This document shows positions 46,802 to 59,300 of a stretch of DNA of 64,000 nt, piece after piece. Where the stretch lies: NCBI RefSeq assembly GCF_000715075.1, contig NC_134087.1:105935161-105999160 (forward strand), read 5' to 3'. A program made the position numbers and the translations under genes. The notes beneath the pieces were generated by a model. That model was not told the DNA's origin. It worked only from the letters and a program-made list of their open reading frames with translations, and made no database searches. Within the stretch, counting starts at the first letter, position 1; every line of letters begins with the position of its first letter. Origin of the DNA: Nicotiana tabacum (lineage: Eukaryota > Streptophyta > Magnoliopsida > Solanales > Solanaceae).

Positions 46802-48766
46802 TAGAAGAAAATCACTACACATCCCGTGCTCCTCACGCTCGTAGAAAACACGCATCTCTAACCGTGGCGAAAACCATCAAGAACTCTCTAAATTCCATTT
46901 GCACAAAACTAAACCGTCAGGATTGAATCCTTCTAACTTGACCAAGCTACGCAAGCCGGCAAAACCTAAGTGTGTTGCCACGAAGCACCTGTAGAAACTC
47001 ATTATCTCATAAACACCCAAAGAACTAATCGTATCCTTACCATGCCGATCCGGCCTACTACTAAGCTATATCATCTATCCAAGTTCCTTCTGATTAACCT
47101 CGACTTGATACTTCTTCTTGCCATAATACCGCAATCCTTAACCCAGACTCACAATACAAGACCCAAGCATAAAACCACACCGTGTAAGGCTCATAAGCCG
47201 CTGAATGCTCTCCTTAATATTCCCAAAAGCACCACATTCAAAATACCTACCCTGATGAGACTTCCTGCGAATCTAAAGCCATTACCTTCCTAATACTAAT
47301 ATATAGAATCCCATAATTAATATAGAAATGACACAAGTCTTGACACCCTCCAATGCAAACCTCAGCTTCTAGCCAAATATATAACCTAAAAATCTCCAAT
47401 CATTACACGAAAAAAAAATCTTGGACCCACTAGAACCATTCTCATGAGTCCTCCTCTCTACTCAAACTATAATTAGACTGATTAAATGAACCGAACAACC
47501 TGTGCTTTATTAGCACTCTGACACCGCAGAATATAACCTAACCTTAATGCAACCAAGCAACTTCCTGTTCTATGCACCGAGCATCATTTACAAATAACAA
47601 CTCAAGTCATTCCGTGACACTCATACACCCATAAAATATAACATAACCTTTATTGAAATTTCCTTTACCCGAGCCATCATCGGTCTCAACCTCTATAATC
47701 CATAACTGATTTGCTAGTATGCCTCAAATTGGAACCAACATAGCACATAACTATGGAATCACCTAATCAATAGCAAACTCCCCCACTTGGCTCAAAGTTA
47801 TAGATCAAAACACACAATAACTCATAACGCATATACTCTATTACTGCCATAATACCAAAGTGAGATTAAACTCCATACTTCATAGCTCGTGAAACACAGA
47901 CCATCTAGTACTTTAAACCTTCTACAAATCTTGCATTCACCCTCGTAACAGTCAAGCCCACTCTCTTAAGCGATTTAAATTGCCACACATACATTTCATT
48001 GGTAAAAGAGGTCTTCCAACAATCAACATAAGGATCACACAAACTTCAGAACACTCTGCAGGAGATAACCTCCCTGCTTCGCCTCAAACTAACATTTCTT
48101 TATACCCTTCCACCGTTATAAACATCACGTAATCACTTAATCTTCCTGAGTCTGAACTCATATCACAAACGTGAAATCTACTTCACTTCCCAACTAGAAA
48201 ACATGAAAAGATTCTTCACACACCCATAACTCGGGGCTATACCTCAAATCAAGATGGATATCAAGCACCTAATAGTTCTTCTATCCTCTATTAGACCCTT
48301 CTCAGCGCTTTCAAATCATATGAATACTTCTCGCAGTCATAACATACTCATCACATAGCCATCCAACCATCACTTCTACTAATAGGGACACTACCGAACA
48401 TATAAGTTCAAAAATACGTGCTCATACAATCAACCCTCGGTGCTCAAGCTGCAGGAAAAACCTGGCCTCGAGTCCTCCAGACTGGCCCAATATCAACGCA
48501 CAGAAATCACATCTCGCCCCTTGATCAGGGAATAACAAGCCATCGATGCACATCTGATACTGAGCGCTCATGCGCGCATACGAACGCGTGGAAGGATTTC
48601 AAAGAGTTACATTCCAAGCTGAATCAAGGACGCACGATAAGAATTCAAGAATGTGAAGTTTTTCCTAAAGGTTATGCAGCCTCCCGAGGATAAGTACAGA
48701 TACCTCCGTACCGATCCGCAAGACTCTACTAAACCTGCTCATGACTCGTGAGACCTATGTAACCTA
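46802..48766 (-). mobile_element. Element D interior, 5' part (leader; gag not recognisable)
   Basis: On the minus strand the first 300 bp after the PBS match the element F leader (for example gtctagtagagtcttgcgga in F, gtttagtagagtcttgcgga here). No gag capsid or zinc knuckle is seen in the remaining 1.6 kb, which is AC-rich on the plus strand. Confidence 0.6.
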
Positions 48767-48779
48767 GGCTCTGATGCCA
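48767..48779 (-). promoter_or_regulatory. Primer-binding site of element D
   Basis: Minus strand tggcatcagagcc, one base off the tRNA-iMet PBS, three bases inside the 5' LTR end. Confidence 0.85.
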
Positions 48780-48782
48780 ACT

Positions 48783-51700
48783 TGTCACGACCCAAAACTG
48801 ACCCAGTCGTGATGGCGCCTATCGTGAAACTAGGCCAGCCGATACAACTTCCGAATCAACCATTATTCAATATAAGTTATTTTTATACCATTTATTAATC
48901 AATAATCTCATGATGTAAATTTAAAAGAATAGTGCAGAATAAATACACAAGTCCGACATCGGGGTGTCACTAGTCATGAGCATCTACTAACATTTGAATA
49001 CAACGAAAAGTATAAAAAATGCACTAAATAAAGTCTAATGAAAACAAGAGGGAGAAAAGCTGTGCTGCGAACGCCAACTACATTGCTAAAACTCCAATGA
49101 CTCTGCCTCTGAGCGATCAACACCAGCTACCAGGTTCAGAAATACCTGAATCTGCACACAAGGTGCAGGGAGAAATGTGAGTACTCCAACTCAGTAAGTA
49201 ATAAAGGTAAATAAAGTCTGTGTAGTAAGAAATCACGTATACCACATCATGGCACCATAGAGGATATTCATGTTTCCGAAAAAACACGATACAAATCAAA
49301 TCACTTCATTAAACTTCCATTTTCAGTAAAATCCTTTGGAAAATATCTTTCTAACCTTTCCCATATAGGTTTAATGAAATATATATATATAATGAAAGTG
49401 ATGAAAATATAATGATGAAAATCATAATCGGCCCCTCGGGCAAAGCATAGTTCGTATATAGCCCCTCGGCATAACAGAAATTCACAACCATTTCATAACT
49501 TAAAAACTTTAGTTTAAATTAAAGTTATATTCAAATATTTGTTCAATATTTTCAATAGAGGCTCAGTCTAAAGATGAGTGAAAGTAGTAATTAAATCAAC
49601 ATGTTCAGTAGAAAGTCACTTTAAAGAGGAGTGAAAAACAGTAAGTTCATAAACTGGCCCCTCAGGTAAAGCATCACTCATGTACATGTATATATATAGC
49701 CCCTCGGGCAAGCCTCTCTGTCACTCATGACTCAACTCTTACCAATCAGTGCTTGCACTCAGCACTCACACTCAATAGGTACCATATAGTAACTGTTGCA
49801 GCGTGCAGCCCGATCCGTATATCGCTGCGGCGTGTAGCCTGATCCACATAAAGATAGTCGACTACGCTCACTGGGGTGTGCAGACTCCGGAGGGGCTCCT
49901 ACAGCCCAAGCACTATATCGCTGCGGCGTGCAGCTCGATCCATCATATCGCTGTGGCATGCAGCCCGATCCATGTATCGTTGTGGCGTGCAACCCAGTAC
50001 ATATACATATATGTATATATATTGCTGCGGCATGCAGCTCGATCCATAAATATATAATCCTCACAACCAGGCCCTCGGCCTCTCTCAGTCATTAACCTCA
50101 TAATCAGACCCTCGGTTTATCTCAGTTATCAACCTCACAATCAGAACCTCGATCTATCTCAGTCATCAACCTCATAATCACTCGAACCATCACTAAAACA
50201 GGGAACTCAGCCCAAACAGTTTTCACATTTTTAAGAAGTAAAGTGATAAAACTAGTTTTAAGCAATAAACAGGGAAAACATGATTGAGGATATGCTTTCA
50301 AAACAAATAGAGTGAGAAAACAGTGAAAATGCCCCTAAGGGTCTCAACAGGTCGGCACAAGGCCCCAAACATGGCATACTACCCAAAATATAATATCAAT
50401 CTCTAAAACATGGAATATCATAAGATTTAAAATCAAATACGCGACTTAACAGTCGTACGGGATGGACCAAGTCACAATCCCCAACGGTGCACGACTCCAC
50501 GCTCGTCATCTAGTGTGTGCGTCACCTCAAAGTAGTACAACGATGTGAAGTCCGGGGTTTCAAACCCTCAGGACATCATTTACAATCATTATTTACCTCT
50601 ATCCGATCCAAGCTATAGCTCGTGATGCCTTTGCTCTCGAATCGGCCTCCAAATGCTCCAAATCTAACCAAAATCAGTACATAACCATTATAATATGCTA
50701 AGGAAACAAAGCCCACTCGAAAATATCCAATTTACATAAAAAATTCCAAAATTACTCAAACTCGGCCCCCGAGCCCACGTCTCGGAATCCAATAAAAATC
50801 ACATCAATAGAGTCCTCATCCTCTCACGAGACTATATACATTAAAATTATCAAAATCGGACCTCAAATGGCCCCTCAAGTCCCCAATTTAACTCTCCAAT
50901 TTCAAGCCCTAATTTTCTAATTCTTTCTCTGATTTTTCCACCAATTTCATGATTAAACAATGAAATAATCACTATATACAAAGCCCAAGTAACTTACCCC
51001 ATTGAAGATCCTTGATTCCTCTTGAAAATCACTGCCCAAAGCTCAAATCCCGGCAAAAAATGGTGAAGAATGACCAAAAATTTGCGAAGGAACTTTTATA
51101 TACACTCTGCCCAGCACTTTCGCATCTGCGGTCCCCATCACACATCTGCGGGGCCGCATCTGCGCAAAATCCTTCACTTCTGCGGAATTTAATTAAAAGG
51201 CATTTTCGCTTCTGCAGTTGCCTAACCGCACCTGCGGTCATCACTGATGTGGGGACCAAATCGCACCTGCAACACCTTCTACTCACCTGCAATACATAAC
51301 CGCTTCTGCAGACCTCACACATGCAGTCCCCAATCCACAGGTGCGGAAATGACAGGAACAACAAAATCTGCAGCACAACTCAAATTCTAAACTTTTCGGT
51401 AACCATCTGAAATCATCCCGAGGCACCCGGGACCTCAATCAAAAGCACAAACAAGTGACATACCACAATTAAAACTTGTACCAATCTTCAAAACACCTCA
51501 AACAACATCGAATCACCCAAAACACATCGGATTTAAGCCGAAGCTTCCAAAATCTTCCGAATTACGCTTTCTATAAAAAAGTATACCAAACCACGTAAGG
51601 ATAACCTGAAATTTTGCACACACATCCCAAATGCCATAACGTAACTACTACAACTTCCGGAATTCCATTCCGACCCCTATATCAAAATCTCACCTATCAA

Positions 51701-52041
51701 CCGGAAAACGCCAAAATCTCAATTTCGCCAATTCAAGCCTAAACCTTCCACAGACCTCCAAAATGCATTCCAGTCACGCTACTAAGCCCCAAATCACCTA
51801 ACAGAGCTAACCAAATCATAAAAATTCCGATCCGAGATCATATACCAATAAGTCAAATCTTGGTCAAACCTTTCAAATTTCAAGCTTCAAACTGAGAACT
51901 GTTCTTCCAAATTCATTCCGATCACCCTAAAAACGAAAACCAACAATTTACATAAGTCATAATACATCACACGGGGCAAGTCATGCCCGAGAGCTGGCGA
52001 GCGAAGTGCAAAAGTTCAAAATAACCGGTCGGGTCGTTACA
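48783..52041 (-). mobile_element. Element D: 5' LTR
   Basis: 3259 bp, aligned with 18558-21826. On the minus strand it starts TGTAACGACCCGACCGG and ends gtcgtgaCA next to the PBS. It carries the tandem hairpin array (49793-50050) and palindrome cluster (51110-51350), both more decayed in CpG-containing words than in the other LTR. Confidence 0.88.
49793..50050 (-). repeat. Tandem hairpin repeats in the D 5' LTR
   Basis: Counterpart of 19560-19815. Stems vary (GTTGC/GCAGC, GCTGC/GTAGC, GTTGT/GCAAC), mostly retaining Watson-Crick or G-U pairing. Confidence 0.78.
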
Positions 52042-52616
52042 ATTATCTAACCCTAAGACTCGCCCATTAACTCCGAATTAATTTTAGGAAAGATTATTTG
52101 GGGTTGGGAAAGATTAATTAACAAGAACTTGAGACTTTAACCCTCATTTTATAGATTCTACCTAGGGATAGGATTGAACTACTTGTATCCATATCCGGGT
52201 GTGCTTAATCTCTTAATTGTTTTAGGGATAATTCAATTAGGAAGTCTTGTTAGTCTTTGGAAGAAGCTAATATAGAATTATTACTCGTGGCTAATTAACA
52301 TAAACTCGCTCATATTTGTAAAATCTTGAAATACATTGGATCCTTACTTGAGTGAAATTCCCGATGCATCCATACTTGTAGCCATTAATCATTTTACTCA
52401 CTTTCTAGGTTAGTTTACATTTCTGCATTTTGGTATAAATATTTTCTCAAATCAATTCTAAGTGTTTGGCATTGCATAACAAGTGATAATTCTCTTACAT
52501 TCCTAATCGCCTACATATTGTTCTCTATGGGATTCGACCCTGACTCATAGTTGGGTATATTGTATTGCATGTGAGCGTGTCCATTTACTTTTTAGTAGTT
52601 GAGTTGAACGTCATCA
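52042..52616 (+). mobile_element. Element C: 3' LTR, right part
   Basis: Resumes the LTR broken at 18557 (together about 1.34 kb) and ends gaacgTCATCA, complementary in style to the TGATAAG start (TGAT...ATCA termini). The adjoining sequence at 52617 is hAT coding DNA on the other strand, so C inserted into the hAT gene. The first five bases, attat, are the right target duplication of D. Confidence 0.72.
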
Positions 52617-53522
52617 GAAGGAAAACTATAGGGTAAGCACATAACAGTTACCAATTTTGCCAATTCTTCCCGATATTTTCTTGGATCATAATATGAAATA
52701 CCACCGGTAACAGTGTTAATTTCTGTTTGAAATTGATTTGAACCAGTACCACTAGGGTTAGTCTGACTAGGACTAGGTGCACTTTTTCCCTCGGCTAGAG
52801 CTTTCAGACGAAGATATTTGGTGCTATCATTAGGGTGTTTAACTATGTGTCTAGCCAAAGATCCTGTCCCCGACCACGTTGGTGCATATTTAAAAGCTAA
52901 CTCTAGACCATAAGTTTTACATTTAGTCTTACTTTTTTTAACTAGTTGAGTAAAAATGGCCAAACAAGATATTTTTTCGTCCGTTTGGTAGGTTCTCTAG
53001 AAAAAGTAGGGGTAGTAATGAGAGTATCAGTTGGATCATCATTAGGATTAATAACATTATCACTAGTTGGGTCAACATCAGAAGTAAAGAGCAGGTGTAG
53101 GATGGCTATTGTAACGATCCGTATTATAGTATTATAATAATTTAAAAGCTAACTCTAGACCATAAGTTTTACACTTAGCCTTACATTTTTAACTAGTTGA
53201 GTAAAAATGGCCAAACAGGAGATTTTTTCGTCCGTTTGGTAGGTTCTCTAGAAAAAGTAGGGGTAGTAATGAGAGTATCAGTTGGGTCATCATTAGGATT
53301 AACAACATTATCACTAGTTGGGTCAACATCAGAAGGAGAGAGCAGGTGTAGGATAGCTATTGTAATGATCTGTATTATAGTATTATAATGGTTAGTGTAG
53401 AGAGAATTTTATTAGTTCATGGTCTAAAAACTAATCGGGTGGAATATTATGGCAAAATTTAGTATCGGTAAATTGTAATAAACTATTATCGGTATCAAGA
53501 ATAGCAAGTGTAGGACGACTAT
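52617..53522 (-). pseudogene. hAT transposase remnant, BED zinc-finger region
   Basis: On the minus strand, 52617-52963 encodes MAIFTQLVKKSKTKCKTYGL, ELAFKYAPTWSGTGSLARHI, VKHPNDSTKYL, a degenerate BED finger of hAT transposases, which bind the transposon ends through it. It is followed by YREELAKLVTVMCLPYSFPS, the start of the core (usually LAKMIIxDELPF). The gene is cut by the C LTR at 52616. Upstream of the finger the coding sequence is partly duplicated (52888-53389), and from 53390 to 53522 continues with LAILDTDNSLLQFTDTKF-type sequence before the F insertion. Expected catalytic and C-terminal dimerisation domains are not in the window. Confidence 0.75.
52888..53389. repeat. Tandem duplication of about 250 bp within the hAT gene
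   Basis: Copies 52888-53139 and 53140-53389 are near-identical with about fifteen differences. Each ends with ctattgtaacgatccg or ctattgtaatgatctg followed by tattatagtattataat. The first part resembles the hAT/F junction at 53519-53538 (ctattgtaacgttccgg). Confidence 0.88.
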
Positions 53523-56333
53523 TGTAACGTTCCGGCCGGTCATTTTGAGCTCTAGCATGTCGTTCGGTAGTTTGAGGCGATGAGCTGCTTCACTTCAGGT
53601 ATTATGACTTGTACGTGTGGTTAGAATTGAATTTTGGAAGTTCAGAGTTGATTTGGAAAGAAAATTCTTAGTTGGGAAACTTTAAGTTGGAAGAATTGAC
53701 TAAGGTTGGATTTTTGAGTAATCGACCTCAGAATTGGGATTTGAAGGTTTCAGCAGGTTCATATGATGATTTCAAATTTGGGCATATGTTCGGATCGGGT
53801 TTTGGATGACCCGGACGTGTTTCGGCGCCTATTGTGGATGTTAGCATTTTGGAAAAATTTCATAAATTTGGGTTCAAGTGCATTTCAAGTTTATCAATGT
53901 CCGTTTACTATTTCGAGTATGGGACTAGCTCCGTATGATGATTTTGGTAATGGGAGCGCATTCGGATGTGGATTTGGAGGTTCGTAGGTCATTTCGGGGT
54001 CATTTGGCGTAAGTTAGAAATTTGAAGGTTTTTGAGGTGTTTGACCAGGAGTGGATTTTTTTATATCGGGGTCGGATTTTGATTCCGGAAGTTGGAGTAG
54101 GTCTGTATTGTCAAAAATGACTTGTGTGCAAAATTTGAGGTCAATCGGACGTGATTTGATAGGTTTCGGCATCGAATGAATACGTTAGAAGTTCTAAAGT
54201 TCATAAAACTTGAATTGGGGTGAGATTCATGATTTCAGCGTTGTTTGATGTGATTTGAGGCCTCAAGCAGTTTCACGTTATGTTTTGGAACTGGTTGGTA
54301 TAATTGGACGGGGTCTTGGGAGCCTCGGGTAGATTCCGGGTGGTTAACAGATCAAATTTGGAATTTGAGGAAGAGTTGAGGAAGCTGGTATCTGGTGTAA
54401 CTGCACCTGCGAGGTTTTGGCTACAGGTACAGAGCCGCAAAATTGGCCAAGGGAGGCGCAGAAGCATAGACATTGCAGGTGTGCACTGTCCATCGGAGAA
54501 GCGATTTGTGCAGATGCAGCCTTTTGTCCGTAGGTATGTGCTTTGGCTGGGCAGTGACGACCGCATGAGCGGGATTTTGACCGCACCTGCGGAGCCACAG
54601 AAGCGGCTATTGGTCCGTAGGTGAGAAAGTCGGCTGGCAGTGAGGTTTCTTTAAAACGGGACTTGACCCATTTTTCTTCCATTTTTCACTTGGTGGAGGG
54701 GATTTTAGAGAGATCAAGGAGGGATTTTCATCAACCAACACAAGGTAAGTGATCCCCACCTAATGCAAGTTAAATACATGGATTCTATAAGGATTTAAAC
54801 ATGGAGATATGTGAAAATTTGGTAGAAAAACCTAGAAATTGGTATTTTTGGATTTTGACCATAAATTTGGGCATGGAATTTGAATAAATTATATATTTGA
54901 ATTCGTGGTGTTATGAGTAAAGTTTATCTTTAAAATTTTTTGGAATCTGGGCACGTGGGTCCGAGGGTATTTTTATCGACTTTCGAACGGAGTAGGAAAA
55001 TTATTGTAAATTTAATTGTTATGAGTATTAGAGTATATTTTCATTGGTTTGCACATTTATTGAGCAGTTTTGGAGCGTTAGGCACCGGGTTGAGTTGTTT
55101 GAAAAGCTTGGGAGCCGGCAATGGAACTTCGGAGCAAGGTAAGTCTCCTTTCTAACCTTGTAAGCGAGAATTAACCTCATAGGTGAAATAATTGAATATG
55201 TGCTTCTATTTGTGGGGGCTAAGTACGTACGAGGTGATGAGAGTCTGTGCGTAGCTACTATTATGCTTAAGTCGGGGTAGTCTAGGACTCAAATCATGCT
55301 ATACTTGCGATGTTTGCAACCTTCTTGTTAAATTGATTGCTTAAATCACATTGAACTTGGTAAAGGAATTTTAAAAAGGATAAAATTCATTTTCTTGGTT
55401 GTTAAATGAAAATTGGCATTTCCTTGAATAATTTCCCCTAAATAAATTCTTGATTTGATTTCTTGATTGTGTTTATCTTTTGTGGATCGGGTCGAACGCC
55501 ACGGTAGATTTAATAGATGCATCTATGGTACGTGTCATTCGACCCTCGGTGGTGCACAGTTTAAATATTTATGTTGGATCGGGTCATACGACCTCGGCAT
55601 GATTGCAGATGATTTAATTGGTTGCTCTAAAATCTATAATAATTGATTTTGCTTAATTGTCCTGAAATACAAATGATATATATTGAAAATAAATTTAGAA
55701 ATATCCTATTAACAAAAGAATTGTTTGCTTGTTCATGTTATTGAGTTTAAAGTCATTTTTATAAAATCCATGATTAATTATATTATTGGTATATAATTGT
55801 TCGCCATAGTAAGTGTCGGAGTCGACCTCTTATCAATACTTTTTCGAGATTAGAGTGGATACTTACTGGGTATGCGTTGTCTTCGTACTCATACTACACT
55901 TGCTTTACATTTTGTTGTACATGCATATATACATTTAGTGGCATTGTGGGCGCAGTGGCGTGGTTGATACGGGGACTTAGGTGAGCTGCATCTTATGTAA
56001 TGATCCACAGCCAGCAGAGTCTCCTTTAGAGTATTTGTATTTTCTTTCTTGTCCAAATTTGTATTCCGGACAGATGCTGTATTTAATTTTATCTCCTAGT
56101 TGAATGCTCATGCACTTGTGACACCGAGTTTTGGGGTGATTACGGGTTGTTCAGTATTGAAACTGTTAAAAACATTATTATTTACTCTATAAAGTCTATC
56201 TTTCACTATTTAATGAAAGAAAATTATGATTTCTAGAATGTTAAATGAGAACTAAATTAACTATTTAGTGTTGGTTTGGCTGACAGTAGAGTCCAGTGCC
56301 ATCACGACCTTTAGTGGATTTTGGGTCATGACA
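53523..56333 (+). mobile_element. Element F: 5' LTR (2.81 kb)
   Basis: Starts TGTAACGTTCCGGCCGG and ends gggtcatgaCA. It contains a palindrome cluster (54395-54625), two AAGGTAAGT donor-like sites (54742-54750, 55136-55144) and two ggatcgggt motifs (55484-55510, 55576-55600). The first 25 bases resemble the D LTR start, so D and F belong to related families. Confidence 0.88.
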
Positions 56334-56336
56334 ACA

Positions 56337-56348
56337 TGGTATCAGAGC
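56337..56348 (+). promoter_or_regulatory. Primer-binding site of element F
   Basis: tggtatcagagc, perfect start of the tRNA-iMet PBS, three bases after the LTR. Confidence 0.9.
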
Positions 56349-59300
56349 ACTAGGTTCACTTAGATCTCACGAGTCATGAGCAAGTCTAGTAGAGTCTTGC
56401 GGATCGGTACGAAGACGTTTGTACTTATCTTCGAGAGCCTATAGGGTTGTTAGGAGCCCTCCACTTCTTGATTCTTTATCGTGCGATTTTATTCCCTTGA
56501 CGCTTATGCCTTTGTTTCTTTGATATTCAATCTTATGTGACGCGAAACGCTTGTTATCAATTGGGAATCAAGGAATTTTAATGGTACTATAGATGTGGTG
56601 TAGGATGTTTCTCCCTGCGTAATTAACTAGGCTAATGTCGTCGCCTTGCGGAAGAATATTCTGTCGTTCCAGTTCAGTAAAGGTATTTCTGATGGTTTTG
56701 AGGCTATGCATAGATTGCTAGGATGTTCACCGGTTGTTATCGCATAGTATTGATGTGATTGTAGGACGCTTGTCTATGTGTCGAGGCAGTGAATGACTTG
56801 AAAGGCGGTTTTACTCAGTGCATGATTCAGAGATTCAGTATTTTTATTTCTGGTAGAGGAAAGACAAGCGGACTAGTAATGCTTAGGTTTGGGTCGATGG
56901 GGTAACGAGACTTGGTATTTCCGAGCGTGGTGGAATTTTCATATGTGATGTGGTGTCGTCGTCCTTGTTAAATGCATTAATGTTCGCTGGTGTTATGGTC
57001 TTCATCAATGTGCCTTCGGGGCAGGGTAGTGTGAGATGGTGCCGGAGAAGCGATTGTCAGAGATAGTGGAGTGTAGCAATTTCGAAACTTAAATGGGTAT
57101 TTCTAATGTTGACGGCTCGAGGAAGATGATCTTCGGGGAGGTTTAAAATTGGTAGCGATCTATTGGTTCAAGTGCTACAGAGATGGGTTTTGACTTAAGG
57201 AAACAACTAGGCAACGAAGGATGAGGAAGGACTTATGGGAGGTGTCTTACGGTGGATAAACTTCTAGAAGGCAAGTGTGAGAAACAAAAGTCGAGTAGTT
57301 GCTTAAAAGGGTAAGTTTGACCAAAGTGGGAGACTGGCAGGGTAGTATGTGGGTTCTATGGTAGGAGCTTTATATTGAATAGTGACTAAGTCTACGGACT
57401 AATTTGGAATATTGGCTGATATACGGAGGAAGGTTGGATATGACAGAAAGGAGCTTGCTTGATATGAAGAAGGATACAGCTTGACTTCGGGTTGGAATAT
57501 ATTGTCGCACTTTTAGTGATGTCAAGGGGGAGTGAACGAACTTGTACAGCTGATGAATGAGCACGGGCTCAGGATGGGTTACTGATTTTGTAGTAATTGT
57601 ACACAGTACAGCCACATTGGAATATGTTGGCATGTAATTTCCACATGTGGGTTATCTCCTGTGAGCAGGTTAGCGGTCACATGGTGTTGATGAAGCTTCT
57701 ACGAAGAATTTTACTGGCTATCCCGTCAGAGGTCGAATATGTAAATGTGATTAGTGATTCAGAGTGTTCATGAAATGCTAATAGAAGGATTTCAAGGAAT
57801 TTGGCGAGTTAATTGTGCTATAATTGGCCTTATCAATTTATGTTCAGGCTTTGGGAAGACTTAGGATTTATGCTTCGTGTAGAGGTGAGTTACAAGGAAG
57901 TGATTCAGCCGGGTGATTCCTTGAGGGAGTGCTCATGTGCTAGCAGAGCCTTGGAGTTTGATTATATTCGGGAACAAGTCAGAGTGGGTGACCCTCAACA
58001 ACGGTCCTAGTAGATTCAAAGGTTAAATTGTGGTGCCTAAGGATTTCGAGTTCATAGTATGGTTGAGTATCAAGCTCTTGCAGCGGATTATGGTAAAGGA
58101 GCTTGGAGTGTTCTGCGTTATCTCCGGTCAGCGGTTTAGTATGAGAGGAATGGTAGGAAACAACTTCGAATTCATAGAGGAATTATCAGAATGGGTGTAC
58201 CAGATGAGGATGTGAATATGCGCACAAGGAGGGTATGAGATGGTTCGTGAGATTTGAGACACCATGGTCTCGTGAAATAAGGTCACTCAGGACGAGTGCG
58301 GATTCACGTTCGTTATGTTTTGAATGGAGCTATTATTACTCCTAAGGCAAGTCCAGGGTAAATTAGATGAAGTCAGATCAGTTAGCAACGATTGAATTGG
58401 TATAACGGTGGCAATGATCATTTTCTTCAACGTGTTACGTTATACATATGATTTATGACGGTACGTGCGAGGCTTGACGGCCGCCGTAATTGATTTTATT
58501 TAGAGGAATTCGAGTATTATGGCCTGTTATGTGTAGATGGATCCCGAAAAAGTTATGATGGTTTAGACCACTACTAGAGGATTGTATTTTCTATGGTTAT
58601 GGGAATTCAATCACGTGTTGCAAGGGTTCTCTTGAAGTGAGTTGAGTGAAAGGTCTCTATATGATGAAGTGTGTACCCCATTAGTGCTTCAGGATTTATG
58701 ATGAAAATATTGTACATTTGCGTATTGGCATGATTACGTGCAGTGAGTAGCATGGGAATCAGATGTTGAGGATCAAGGTTGCCGTTTGGTGTTGGTAGGA
58801 ATATCACGAGCTCGGATGAGCAAGAAAGGATTTAGATGGTTAGAGTAAGATAGTATTGTCTTTAAAGTCACATAAGATTCGGTGTCATGTGTAAGAGGCC
58901 ATGTGTACGGATTTGTAGGTCCTTGATTCACTTTACAACATTAGTATGGCTGGTGGTATGTATGTGCAAACTTGTTACCTGGTGCGGAAGGTCACGGGAG
59001 CGTATCCCACGAGAAGATTGTATAGGTGTGACATGTAGTCACTTGATTGATTGAAGATTGAAACCAAGTATGGAGATTATGGTACTATAGCTAATGTGAG
59101 AGTTTAGGCCTGGAAGGCGCTCTATTCATTTGGTTGCGAACTGTGGATCTTTGTTCCAAATTGACGGTTGTTCTTGTATGTCATGGGAAAAAGGGTTATT
59201 GTGGATTCATTGAAAGCTTATTATCCCAGTGCGGTACGATCGGAATCGACTCAAGGTCCGTGGATGGATTTAAATGTGAATGTGGGCTCTATATCAGGCC

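Noticed and set aside
52946..53388. Two similar plus-strand frames of 63 codons
   Set aside because: They are the antisense of the duplicated hAT coding segment.
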